Shown in pieces: positions 49,572 through 59,160 of a DNA stretch of 64,000 nucleotides (its first letter is position 1; the number at the start of each line of letters is the position of its first letter). The DNA lies in contig JAPZTO010000001.1 of assembly GCA_027532775.1 (NCBI GenBank), positions 558,001 through 622,000 on the forward strand, written 5' to 3'. Made by a program: the position numbers and the translations under genes. The notes beneath the pieces were generated by a model. It worked only from the letters and a program-made list of their open reading frames with translations, had not been told where the DNA came from and did no database searches. The DNA comes from Beijerinckiaceae bacterium. Lineage in GTDB: Bacteria; Pseudomonadota; Alphaproteobacteria; Rhizobiales; Beijerinckiaceae.

Positions 49572-50614
49572 CCGGGTTCGGTGTCCTGCCGGTCTGGGGC
49601 CGGTTGATCCTGACGATCGGCGCCGGACTGGTCGGCGGCTATGTCTTCTTCCTGCTCCGGCTGCCTGCGCCCTGGCTTTCCGGCGCCCTTGTCGGCGCCG
49701 TCCTGCTCATCGTAACCGGCGTCAAGCCGGTAATCCCGGATCCCGTGCGCGATCTCGGGATGCTCTTTGCCGGGGCGTTGACCGGCAGCGCCATCACGCC
49801 GGAAATGCTGCGCGCGCTCGAGCGCTATCCGCTCTCGCTGCTGATCCTCGCTCTGACAACCTTGGCCATCGTCTTTGCCGGCCGGCTGGCGCTTGTCCGG
49901 CTTTTCGGGTGGGACCGGAACAGCGCGATGTTTGCCTCGGTTCCGGGCGCGCTCTCGGCCGTGATCGCGGCAGTTTCCGAAACCCGTTCGAACATGCTGC
50001 CGATCGTCGCAGTTCAGTCCTTCCGGATGTTCGTGCTGGTGGCGGTGCTGCCGAGCGCCACACTTCTCGCCGTGCGCGAGGTCAATGCCGCACCGCCAGA
50101 CATTATCGGCCCGCTGCCCTTCGCTCTCATGATGGTGGCTGCGGTGCTGGTCGCCTGGCTGTTCCAGGCCTTGCGGATCATGGCGCCCTTCCTGCTGGGC
50201 GGGATGGCGGCGGCCGGGCTGCTCCATGTCACCGGCCTCATCACCGGCTCGCCCCCCGTCGCGGTGGTCTCGATGGCGATGGTGATCGTCGGCGTCTATG
50301 CCGGCTCCCGGTTCTCGGGGCTTGATGTCCAGACGGTACGATCGCTCTTCCTGCCCGGCATCCTGCTGCTGGTTGTCACTGTCGCAGTGGCTGCATTGGG
50401 GGCCCTGCTCACGGCCCGCTTCGCCAATGTGCCCCTGCCCGAAGCGCTGGTCGCCTTCGCGCCCGGTGGCCTCGAGGCCATGGTGGTGCTTGGCCTCGCG
50501 ATGGGCCTCGATCCGCTCTACGTCTCCTCGCACCACGTCGCACGTTTTGTGATGATTGCGGCCGCCCTGCCCTTCCTTGCCCGGCGCGCCGCCGGCAAGG
50601 ACGTATCCTCATAA
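49568..50614 (+). CDS. AbrB family membrane protein (PF05145-like)
   Basis: RLPAPWLSGALVGAVLLIV, MLFAGALTGSAITPEML, FASVPGALSAVIAAVSE; GTG start at 49568. Confidence 0.85.
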   Translation: MTGFGVLPVWGRLILTIGAGLVGGYVFFLLRLPAPWLSGALVGAVLLIVTGVKPVIPDPVRDLGMLFAGALTGSAITPEMLRALERYPLSLLILALTTLAIVFAGRLALVRLFGWDRNSAMFASVPGALSAVIAAVSETRSNMLPIVAVQSFRMFVLVAVLPSATLLAVREVNAAPPDIIGPLPFALMMVAAVLVAWLFQALRIMAPFLLGGMAAAGLLHVTGLITGSPPVAVVSMAMVIVGVYAGSRFSGLDVQTVRSLFLPGILLLVVTVAVAALGALLTARFANVPLPEALVAFAPGGLEAMVVLGLAMGLDPLYVSSHHVARFVMIAAALPFLARRAAGKDVSS

Positions 50615-50653
50615 GCCGGCCGGTTCGCGAGAAGCTATTGTCGGCCGCAGCGC

Positions 50654-51364
50654 TCACGCCACGGCAGCCATCGGCAATTCGGCAAGCCCCTCGCCGAGCA
50701 TCAGGAAGACGCGGCTCCGGCCGACCGGGAAGAGCCCGGCAATGGCGGGGTCACTCACGCAGAGCGCCCCGGTGAGGGCACCGAAGGCCGGCAGGAGCAG
50801 GCGGTTTTCGCCGGCAACGAAGCAGCGCCGACGCTGGCGCCCGGCCCTTGTGGGCAGGCGCGCTGCGGGGTGCAGATGGCCGACAATCTCCGCGTGCCCA
50901 TCGGTGGCAGGCTCGTGCCGCAGGCGCAGCGCGCCGGGCAGTTCGATCTCGCCGGCCACCGCGCCGGGCAACCCGGACAAGTCGGGATCATGATTGCCGG
51001 CAATCCAGATCAGCTCGACCATCCGGGCAAGCTCGTCCAGTTCGCCCGCGACCGGAGCGAGGCTCGCCTCCATCAGCGTCTGTCGATGGATGCTGTCCCC
51101 CAACAGGACGAGGCGCCCGGGCTGCCAGTGGCGGACAAGGGCCAGCAGCCGGCGCATCGTCTCGAGGCTGTCATAGGGCGGCAGCATCTGGCCCCGGCTG
51201 GCATAGGCGAGCCCCTTGCCGAGATGAAGATCGGCGACGACCAGAAGTCGCTCGTCCTGCAGATAGGCCGCACCGGCCGGCAGGAGCAGCACCTCGTGGC
51301 CGGCCAGCAGGATGCGTGCCGGTACGGCCCGTCGAGCATCATTGAGCTGGGCGGACTGTCTCAT
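50654..51364 (-). CDS. pdeM: Ligase-associated DNA damage response endonuclease PdeM-like metallophosphoesterase
   Basis: VVADLHLGKGLAYASRGQMLPPYDS, LLGDSIH, WIAGNHDP; operon context. Confidence 0.92.
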   Translation of the reverse strand: MRQSAQLNDARRAVPARILLAGHEVLLLPAGAAYLQDERLLVVADLHLGKGLAYASRGQMLPPYDSLETMRRLLALVRHWQPGRLVLLGDSIHRQTLMEASLAPVAGELDELARMVELIWIAGNHDPDLSGLPGAVAGEIELPGALRLRHEPATDGHAEIVGHLHPAARLPTRAGRQRRRCFVAGENRLLLPAFGALTGALCVSDPAIAGLFPVGRSRVFLMLGEGLAELPMAAVA

Positions 51365-53856
51365 GCGGTTCCGAATGCCTCCCCCATCTCGTCCAGCAGG
51401 CGGGCCGCCTCGTCGGCGATCGCCTGATCGCGCGCTTCGCCATAGACGGGCTCCTTGCCAATCTCCAGCAGGATCGGAACCGAAAGCGGCGAGACTCTCT
51501 CCAGATCATGGTGCACGATTCGCCCGCGGATCCGCATCAGAAGGTCGGAGAGGCGGCGGAGATCCATGAGGCCCGTCGCCGCATCGGCGCGGGCGGCCTG
51601 CAGCAGGATATGGTCCGGCTCATGCTTGCGCAGCACGTCGAAGATCAGGTCTGTCGACATGGTCACCGCGCGGGCCTTTTTCTCCATGCCGGGGAAACGC
51701 CGCTCGATCAGGCCGGCAATCACCGCGCAGGCGCGGAAGGAGCGCTTCATCAGCGCGCTCTCGTTCAGCCATTCCTCGAGATCGTCTCCCAGCATGTCCG
51801 GGTCCCAGAGCCGGTCGAGGAATTCCGGTTCGGCGGCGACGCGGATCGAGGGGTCGCGCAGCATCCAGATCGCGATGGCATAGTCATTCGCGACAAAGCC
51901 GAGCGGCTGGAGCCCGGCGCGTTCGAGGCGGCGCGTCAGGAGCATGCCGAGCGTCTGGTGGGCAAGCCGCCCCTCGAAGGGAAAGGCCGCAAGATAGTAG
52001 CGCCCGCCACGGGGGAAGGTTTCGACCAGCAGATCCTCCGGCCCCGGAAGTGCCGATTTCCCCTGCTGCAGTGCCAGCCAGGATGATACCTGCCCGGGCA
52101 GCGCTTGCCATGTATCGGGATCGGCCAGCATCGACCGGACCCGCGCCGCGAGATGCGTGGAAAGGGGAAACTTGCCGCCATTATAGGAGGGGATCATCGG
52201 ATCCTTCCCCTGCGTGCGCGTTGTCACCACGCGATCCTCGACGATGCCCTCGAAGCGCAACACTTCGCCGGCAAAAACGAAGGTATCGCCAGCAGTCAGG
52301 CCCTCGGCGAAATATTCCTCGATCTCGCCGAGAAGCCGGCCATAGCGGAGAGCCCCACCCTTTGCCGAACCGAGATGCACCTTGAGCATCGTCGACTCAA
52401 CGATCGTTCCGACATTCATCCGGTAGGCCTGCGCGATCCGCGCATTGGCGACACGCAGCCTCCCCTCGCCGTCGCGCCGGATCTTGGCGAAGCGGTCATA
52501 GGCGCGCAGGGCATAGCCGCCATCCGTGGCGAAGCGGATCACGCGGTCGAAGGCCTCCCGCTCGAGTGCGGCATAGGGCGCTGCACCCGTCACTTCCCGG
52601 TAGAGGGCCTCCGGATCGACCGGCTCGGCCACCGTCATGCCGAGACAATGCTGGGCCAGCACGTCCAGCGCGCCCTCGCGGCTGGTCACGGCATCCTGCT
52701 CGCCCGCCCGGGCCGCCTCGATTGCGGCATGGCATTCAAGCACCTCGAACCGGTTCGACGGCACGAGATAGGCCTTGGAGGGCTGGTCGAGCCGGTGATT
52801 GGCCCGGCCGATCCGCTGGAGCAGGCGGCTCGCACCCTTGGGCGCGCCGACATTGATGACGAGGTCGACATCGCCCCAGTCAATGCCAAGATCGAGCGTC
52901 GAGGTGCAAACCACCGCGTCGAGGCCACCGGATGCCATGGCCGCCTCGACCTTGCGCCGCTGCCCGACATCGAGCGAGCCGTGATGGAGGGCAATGCGCC
53001 GGTTTTCCTCGTTCAGGCCCCAGAGCGCCTGGAACACGAATTCAGCCTGCATGCGCGTATTGACAAAGACGAGGGTCAGCCGGTGCCGGCCAATCTCGCG
53101 GTAGATTTCCGCCATGGCGTGCTGCGCGGAATGGCCGGCCCAGGGCAGGCGCTCCTCGGTTTCGAGCAGCCGGAGATCGGCCGGCGCGGCGAGGCTGCGG
53201 GGAACCTCGACAAGATCCGCCATGGCCACACCGCCGGCCTGATCGACCAGCCAGCGGCGGAGATTGTCGGGCTCCGCCACCGTAGCGGAGAGGCCGAAGG
53301 TGATGGCCTGCGGCGCCAGAACGCGCAACCGGGCGAGGCCGAGGGCGAGAAGATCGCCGCGTTTTCCCGGCGCCAGCGCGTGCAATTCATCGACGATGAT
53401 CTGCCGCAGCCCGGCAAAGACTTTCCGGGCCTCGGGATTGGCGATCATCAGCGCGACCTGCTCCGGCGTGGTGAGCAGGATCTGCGGCGGCTGGCGCATC
53501 TGGCGCTGGCGGCGTGCGGCCGGAGTGTCGCCCGTACGGGCCTCGACGCGAAGCAGAAGGCCCATTTCCGCCACGGGCTCCTCGAGGTTGCGGGCGATGT
53601 CCACGGCAAGCGCCTTGAGCGGCGAGATGTAAAGCGTATGCAGCCCCTCGATACTTCCCGGGCCGGACAGGTCAACCAGCGTCGGCAGGAAACCGGCCAG
53701 CGTCTTGCCGGCGCCGGTCGGCGCGATCAGCAGCGTGGAGCGGCGTGCCGAAGCCCGGGCGAGCAACTGGGCCTGATGCCAGCGCAGGCTCCAGCCACGA
53801 CCGGAAAACCAGTCTGCAAAACGCGTCGGGAGCAGGGAATCAGCGGGCGGCACCAT
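51361..53856 (-). CDS. Ligase-associated DNA damage response DEXH-box helicase (Lhr-core-like)
   Basis: LLIAPTGAGKTLAGFLPTL, IIVDELHALAPGKRGDLLALGLARL, LQRIGRANHRLD. Confidence 0.94.
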   Translation of the reverse strand: MVPPADSLLPTRFADWFSGRGWSLRWHQAQLLARASARRSTLLIAPTGAGKTLAGFLPTLVDLSGPGSIEGLHTLYISPLKALAVDIARNLEEPVAEMGLLLRVEARTGDTPAARRQRQMRQPPQILLTTPEQVALMIANPEARKVFAGLRQIIVDELHALAPGKRGDLLALGLARLRVLAPQAITFGLSATVAEPDNLRRWLVDQAGGVAMADLVEVPRSLAAPADLRLLETEERLPWAGHSAQHAMAEIYREIGRHRLTLVFVNTRMQAEFVFQALWGLNEENRRIALHHGSLDVGQRRKVEAAMASGGLDAVVCTSTLDLGIDWGDVDLVINVGAPKGASRLLQRIGRANHRLDQPSKAYLVPSNRFEVLECHAAIEAARAGEQDAVTSREGALDVLAQHCLGMTVAEPVDPEALYREVTGAAPYAALEREAFDRVIRFATDGGYALRAYDRFAKIRRDGEGRLRVANARIAQAYRMNVGTIVESTMLKVHLGSAKGGALRYGRLLGEIEEYFAEGLTAGDTFVFAGEVLRFEGIVEDRVVTTRTQGKDPMIPSYNGGKFPLSTHLAARVRSMLADPDTWQALPGQVSSWLALQQGKSALPGPEDLLVETFPRGGRYYLAAFPFEGRLAHQTLGMLLTRRLERAGLQPLGFVANDYAIAIWMLRDPSIRVAAEPEFLDRLWDPDMLGDDLEEWLNESALMKRSFRACAVIAGLIERRFPGMEKKARAVTMSTDLIFDVLRKHEPDHILLQAARADAATGLMDLRRLSDLLMRIRGRIVHHDLERVSPLSVPILLEIGKEPVYGEARDQAIADEAARLLDEMGEAFGTA

Positions 53857-53877
53857 CAGGCCAAGGTGGCGTGGCCG

Positions 53878-54816
53878 TCATGGGGCGGCAAGGAGGAAGA
53901 GCGCGCCCGGCACCGGCTTTCCGGCATCGAGGCGCGAGATGGCCTCCTGTTCGGCCAGCAGGGTGAAGCCGGTTTCCGCCGCGAGATGACGCACAAGGCC
54001 CGGCGCGTGATGCGCGCGGCAATCCGCGCCGATCACAACCCCCTCGCCTGAATGGGTCTGCACGGTGAAGGCGAGAATACCCGTTGGCGCGAGGCAGCGG
54101 CGGGCCCCCGCGAAGGCCGGCGCGAGATCGGGGACGTAGCAGAAGACATCGGCGGCAATCGCCAGATCGGTACCGGACGCCGGCTGCTGTTCGAGAAAGG
54201 CGACAAGCTCACCCGCTTCAAGCCCGTCATAGAGCCCGGTTTCCGCAGCAACGGCGATCATGCCGGGCGAAAGATCAACCCCGAAGACTTTCCCTGCCCG
54301 GCTGCCGAGCGCCCGGGCCATCAGGCCTGTTCCGCAGCCAAGATCCAGCACATCGGCGAAATGCCGTTCCGGGAGATGGCGGTCCAACGCGGCGACAAGC
54401 AGTTCGGGCGCGCGATAGGCGAGCTGGCCAACAAGGTGGCTGTCGAAACGTGGCGCGTAATCGTCGAACAGGGCGGCGACATAGGCGGCAGGCATCGCAT
54501 CGGCGACCGGCCTGCCGCCGATCCGCGCCAGGAGCAGGGCCGCACCGAGATGATCGGCCGGGTCGAGCGCGAGAACGCGCTCCAGAGCGGTGCAGGCCCT
54601 TGCCTCCTGGCCGAGGGCCAAAGCGGCCTTGGCGAGGGCGAGATGCGCCGGAGGCCAATGCGGCGCCTGTTCGAGGGTCTGCTCGAAAAGGTCAAGCGCG
54701 GCCTGCCAGTCCCGGTCGGCAAGGGCGGCATCGCCATACGCATAGCGCCGGTCGGCAATCATGTCGCCCGAGGAGCGGGTCGAGAAGGGTGGCCTCGTGG
54801 TCATGCCCCGTGCCAT
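53878..54816 (-). CDS. TPR-containing class I SAM-dependent methyltransferase
   Basis: N-terminal TPR-like ALDLFEQTLEQAPHWPPAHLALAKAALALG; methyltransferase motif VLDLGCGTGLMARAL. Confidence 0.9.
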   Translation of the reverse strand: MARGMTTRPPFSTRSSGDMIADRRYAYGDAALADRDWQAALDLFEQTLEQAPHWPPAHLALAKAALALGQEARACTALERVLALDPADHLGAALLLARIGGRPVADAMPAAYVAALFDDYAPRFDSHLVGQLAYRAPELLVAALDRHLPERHFADVLDLGCGTGLMARALGSRAGKVFGVDLSPGMIAVAAETGLYDGLEAGELVAFLEQQPASGTDLAIAADVFCYVPDLAPAFAGARRCLAPTGILAFTVQTHSGEGVVIGADCRAHHAPGLVRHLAAETGFTLLAEQEAISRLDAGKPVPGALFLLAAP

Positions 54817-54896
54817 AGGGCTTGGCCCGCGCTATGTGAAGGGCAGACGCCGCTTCTGGCCTCCCTGTTTCAAACTCCGCGCTTCTGGAAACCGCC

Positions 54897-55910
54897 TTGG
54901 CGATACGCCCGGAAACCCTGCTGCATCCCCGTCCGGAGGGTCTCTATTGCCCGCCGGGGGACTTCCATATCGACCCGATGCGCCCTGTCGCGCGGGCGCT
55001 TGTCACGCATGCGCATTCGGACCATGGCCGGGCCGGCCACGGCCATGTGCTGGCGACACGCGAGACGCTTGATATCATGCGGATCCGGCTCGGCGAGGGC
55101 TTCTGCGGCAGCGAGCAGGCCATGCCCTTCGGCGAGAGCCTGACCCATGGCGGGGTGCGGATCAGCTTCCATCCGGCCGGGCATGTGCTGGGCTCGGCCC
55201 AGATCGCGCTCGAATGGCAGGGCTGCCGGATCGTGGTTTCGGGTGATTACAAGCGCCGGCCGGACCCGACGGCCGAAGCCTTCGCCCTCCAGGCCTGCGA
55301 TGTCTTCGTCACGGAAGCGACTTTCGGCTTGCCGGTTTTCCGCCATCCCGATGCGCGCGGCGAGGCCGGGCGGCTGCTCGCCTCGCTGGCCCGCTTTCCG
55401 GAGCGGCCACATCTGATCGGCGCGTATTCTCTCGGCAAGGCGCAACGGATGATCCGCCTGCTGCGCGATTGCGGCCATGACGCGCCGATCCTGCTGCATG
55501 GCGCCCTCGAAAAGGTGACGCAATATTACGAGGCCCGCGGCATCGCGCTCGGCCGGCTCGAACCGGTGGCCGGCCACAAGGCCCGGGACCTTGCCGGGCG
55601 GATTGTCCTCTGCCCGCCTTCTGCGCTGGCAGATCGCTGGTCGCGGCGGTTCCCCGACCCGGTGACGGCCGTGGCCAGCGGCTGGATGCGGATCCGCGCC
55701 CGTGCGCGGCAACGTGGCGCCGAGATTCCCATGGTGATCTCGGATCATGCCGACTGGCCGGAACTGCAGGAGACGATCCTCGAGACCGGGGCCGGCGAGA
55801 TCTGGGTCACGCATGGGCAGGAGGATGCGCTGGTCCATTGGTGCCAGCAGCGCGGGCTTGCCGCGCGCCCGCTGCGCCTTGTCGGTTACGGCGACGAGGA
55901 GGCGGCATGA
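54897..55910 (+). CDS. Ligase-associated DNA damage response exonuclease (metallo-beta-lactamase/beta-CASP)
   Basis: LVTHAHSDHGRAGHGHVLAT, FHPAGHVLGSAQI, VTEATFGLPVFRHP; TTG start predicted. Confidence 0.92.
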   Translation: MAIRPETLLHPRPEGLYCPPGDFHIDPMRPVARALVTHAHSDHGRAGHGHVLATRETLDIMRIRLGEGFCGSEQAMPFGESLTHGGVRISFHPAGHVLGSAQIALEWQGCRIVVSGDYKRRPDPTAEAFALQACDVFVTEATFGLPVFRHPDARGEAGRLLASLARFPERPHLIGAYSLGKAQRMIRLLRDCGHDAPILLHGALEKVTQYYEARGIALGRLEPVAGHKARDLAGRIVLCPPSALADRWSRRFPDPVTAVASGWMRIRARARQRGAEIPMVISDHADWPELQETILETGAGEIWVTHGQEDALVHWCQQRGLAARPLRLVGYGDEEAA

Positions 55911-57532
55911 ACCGTTTTGCCGCCCTGATCGAGGCTCTGGCCTTCGAACCGCGCCGCCTCGCCAAGCTGACGCTGATGGAGGAGCATTTCCGCTCCGTGC
56001 CGGACCCGGATCGAGGCTATTGCCTTGCCGCCCTGTGCGGGGCACTCGACCTGCCGGCGGCCAAGCCGGCCATGCTCCGGCAACTGATCAGCGAACGGAC
56101 CGATCCGGTGCTGTTCGCGCTCTCCTATGATTATGTCGGTGATCTCTCCGAGACGATCGCCCTGCTCTGGCCCGCGCCGGCTGACACCCTGACCCGCGAC
56201 AGTTCGATCGGAACCATCGTCGAGACGCTGCAGAAAGCCTCGCGCCGCGAGGTTGCGGGGCTCGTTGCCGGCTTGCTCGACACGCTGGACGAGCGCGGCC
56301 GCTGGGCCCTGCTGAAGCTGATGACCGGGGGGTTCCGCATCGGCGTTTCTGCCTCGCTCGCGAAACTGGCCCTGGCGCGGTTCGGCAGGGTCGAGGCGGC
56401 GGCAATCGAGGAGATCTGGCACGGGCTGGAACCGCCCTATGCCGGGCTTTTCGCCTGGCTGGAAGGGCGCGGGCCGCGCCCCGATCCCGGGCAGGCGCTG
56501 ACCTTCCGCTCGCCGATGCTGGCCCATCCGGTCGAGGACGAGGATTTTGACCGTCTCGACCCGCACGAATTCTCGGCCGAATGGAAATGGGACGGCATCC
56601 GCGTGCAGGCCGCCGGGCGGCTCCGCGGCAATGCGGTGGAGATCCGTCTGTTCTCCCGGAGTGGCGACGATATCACGACCGCCTTCCCGGATCTGGCCGG
56701 CGCGCTGCATTTCGACGGGGTGATCGACGGCGAACTCGTCGTGATGGAGGGTGAATCGGTCGCGCCCTTCTCCGCTGTCCAGCAACGGCTGAACCGGAAA
56801 AGCGTATCGGCCCGGCTGACGACCGAATTCCCAGCGCATCTCATCGCCTATGATTGCCTCTTCGCCGGTGAGGAGGATCTGCGGAGCCTCTCGCTGGCCG
56901 AGCGGCGGGAACGGCTCGATGCCCTTGTCGCGGCCCATGGCGGGCGACTTCGCACGTCGCCGCCGCTCGATTTCGACAGCTGGGAAGACCTTGCCCGGCA
57001 GCGCGCACAATCCGCGGAACATCCGGCCATCGAAGGGGTGATGCTGAAGCGGCTGGCTTCACCCTATCTCGCCGGGCGACCCAAGGGCCATTGGTACAAA
57101 TGGAAGCGCGATCCCGGCCTCGTCGATTGCGTGCTGATGTATGCCCAGCGCGGGCATGGCAAGCGCTCGTCCTATTATTCCGATTTCACTTTCGGCGTCT
57201 GGGACGGAGACCGGTTGGTTCCGGTCGGGAAGGCCTATTTCGGCTTCTCCGATGCCGAGTTGATCGAACTGGATCGGTTTGTCCGGCAGAACACGACCAA
57301 CCGGTTCGGCCCTGTGCGCGAGGTGGTGCATGAGGCCCGGACGGGGCTGGTGCTGGAGATCGCCTTCGAGGGGCTGCAGGCCTCGACGCGCCACAAATCC
57401 GGCATCGCCATGCGCTTCCCGAGAATCCACCGCATCCGCTGGGACAAGCCGCCCGCCGAGGCCGACCGCCTCACGACGCTTCAAGCGGCACTGGCGCGGA
57501 TTCCTGCCCAACCGGCCGTGCCGGACGCCTGA
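55907..57532 (+). CDS. ATP-dependent DNA ligase, cisplatin-damage-response type
   Basis: Ligase motif EWKWDGIRVQ, DGELVVMEG, EGVMLKRLASPYLAGRPKGHWYKWKRDP; 4-nt overlap with exonuclease gene. Confidence 0.95.
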   Translation: MNRFAALIEALAFEPRRLAKLTLMEEHFRSVPDPDRGYCLAALCGALDLPAAKPAMLRQLISERTDPVLFALSYDYVGDLSETIALLWPAPADTLTRDSSIGTIVETLQKASRREVAGLVAGLLDTLDERGRWALLKLMTGGFRIGVSASLAKLALARFGRVEAAAIEEIWHGLEPPYAGLFAWLEGRGPRPDPGQALTFRSPMLAHPVEDEDFDRLDPHEFSAEWKWDGIRVQAAGRLRGNAVEIRLFSRSGDDITTAFPDLAGALHFDGVIDGELVVMEGESVAPFSAVQQRLNRKSVSARLTTEFPAHLIAYDCLFAGEEDLRSLSLAERRERLDALVAAHGGRLRTSPPLDFDSWEDLARQRAQSAEHPAIEGVMLKRLASPYLAGRPKGHWYKWKRDPGLVDCVLMYAQRGHGKRSSYYSDFTFGVWDGDRLVPVGKAYFGFSDAELIELDRFVRQNTTNRFGPVREVVHEARTGLVLEIAFEGLQASTRHKSGIAMRFPRIHRIRWDKPPAEADRLTTLQAALARIPAQPAVPDA

Positions 57533-58988
57533 CCACGGCCTCGACCATCCGGACGAGGGTGGCCAACGCCAGGAGCAGGGCGGCGCCCAGTTGCAGCCAG
57601 AGCAGGAAATCCGCCGGGAGCGCGCCGATCTGCCAGCCGAACAGCGCCATGCCAATCGCGAGACCGACCACCGCGAGGCGCCCATAGGCCAGCCGCGCCG
57701 AACGCAGCGCGCGCGGGCGCAGCAGCCGGAAAAGGATCCGTTCGGAAATCCCCGTTGCGACCACCTGAACCAGCACGAGGAACCCGATCAGCGAGAGCCA
57801 GGCCGGCAGCACAGCCCAGACATGGCCGATCAGCACCGGCCAGCCGAGCGAGACGGCCAAAGCCGGTAGCGCGAGGCTGTCATCAAACCGCAGGGCATCG
57901 ACCGGCAAGAGCGTGCGCGGCGTTCCGGTGCCGCAGGCAAGGGCAACGGCGAGCGCATCGTCCGGCTGGCTGCCGCAGGCCGTCAGCCAGCCCTTCAGGC
58001 CCGGATCGAACACGAAGCCGGGCCATTGTCCCGGTGCCGTGGCACTGAGGGCTTCGACGATGCCGGTGCGGATCTGCCAGTCGGCGAGCAGCATCACGCC
58101 AAAGAGAACCCCGGCGAGCAGGATTGCCATCGCGGCGCTGGCGACCCTGTCGCGCCGGCCGGGCAGCAGCGCCAGCGCCTGGCCGGATGCGGCGCCGAAG
58201 ACGAGCCCTGTCAGCGCCGCCTGCGCGCGCGGCCAGGACGGGACTGCCAGTCCCTCGAGGAGGGCGGGGATCGGGGCAAGCCAGCCCTTGGCCCCTTCGA
58301 GGATCAGGCCACTCGCCGGGAGATGCGGCACGAGGCGCAGCATTTCCGCGGCTGCCGGAAGCAGGCCCGTGAAGAATGCGAGGGCCACGGCGACGAGGGC
58401 CAGCCGTCCGAGCCCCGCCATGCCGCCCAGAACGAGCAATGCTCCGGTGACGAGCGCGAGGCTGGTCATCCGGCTGGGATCCGAGCCAATGAGAATCGGG
58501 CTCCAGAGCAGGCGCGAGCGTTCCCAGATCAGCAGCGCGCCGGCGAGGACGAGTACGAGCAGGGCGAGGCCGGCGATCTTCCGCGCCCCGCTTCCGCCAG
58601 CGAGGGGATCGCGGTCGGCAGGATCCTCGGGCGGCTGCCTGAAATTGCGCCAGGGTCGTGTCCCGGCCAGCAGCAATCCGCCGACCCAGCCCAGCAGGAC
58701 AAGCAGGAGAAGGGTCGCGGGCTCCGGCGACCGACGGAAGAGCGAGAATCCGGTCAGGAGAAGGGTTGCGGCGAGACAGGTCGCCGTCAGTGGCGCTCCA
58801 CGCTCATGGCCGATCACGAAACGGCCCAGGCGGCTTGTCATGTTGAGCAGCGCCAGCGCGACCGCCGCCAGCCCCATCAGCGCATAGCTGCCTGTCACGG
58901 CAAGCGAGGCCGGCATCCCCATCCGTTCCGTAAGCATCAGGATGCTGAGACCCGCAAGGGTCAGCGCGAAGATCAGGGCCGTCGACAT
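57471..58988 (-). CDS. Uncharacterised polytopic membrane protein
   Basis: 505 codons with many hydrophobic segments; 3' end overlaps ligase 3' end by 62 nt; no family recognised. Confidence 0.75.
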   Translation of the reverse strand: MSTALIFALTLAGLSILMLTERMGMPASLAVTGSYALMGLAAVALALLNMTSRLGRFVIGHERGAPLTATCLAATLLLTGFSLFRRSPEPATLLLLVLLGWVGGLLLAGTRPWRNFRQPPEDPADRDPLAGGSGARKIAGLALLVLVLAGALLIWERSRLLWSPILIGSDPSRMTSLALVTGALLVLGGMAGLGRLALVAVALAFFTGLLPAAAEMLRLVPHLPASGLILEGAKGWLAPIPALLEGLAVPSWPRAQAALTGLVFGAASGQALALLPGRRDRVASAAMAILLAGVLFGVMLLADWQIRTGIVEALSATAPGQWPGFVFDPGLKGWLTACGSQPDDALAVALACGTGTPRTLLPVDALRFDDSLALPALAVSLGWPVLIGHVWAVLPAWLSLIGFLVLVQVVATGISERILFRLLRPRALRSARLAYGRLAVVGLAIGMALFGWQIGALPADFLLWLQLGAALLLALATLVRMVEAVVRRPARPVGQESAPVPLEAS

Positions 58989-59160
58989 GGAAGGCGATCA
59001 CCTGGCTCCCGGCGGGAGAAACGGAAATGGACACTGCTTTCGTTCTAATGGACGAGCCATGTCGCTTGCAAATAGAGAACGTTGTCGGCCATCATCGCCC
59101 GAGAAGACAGGATGCGGTACGCCGATATGCGCCAAGCCGTGCAATGAGCGGGACGGAACC

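Noticed and set aside
52105-54051. 648-codon plus-strand ORF antisense to the helicase
   Set aside because: Shadow frame with composition typical of reverse-strand GC-rich artefacts.
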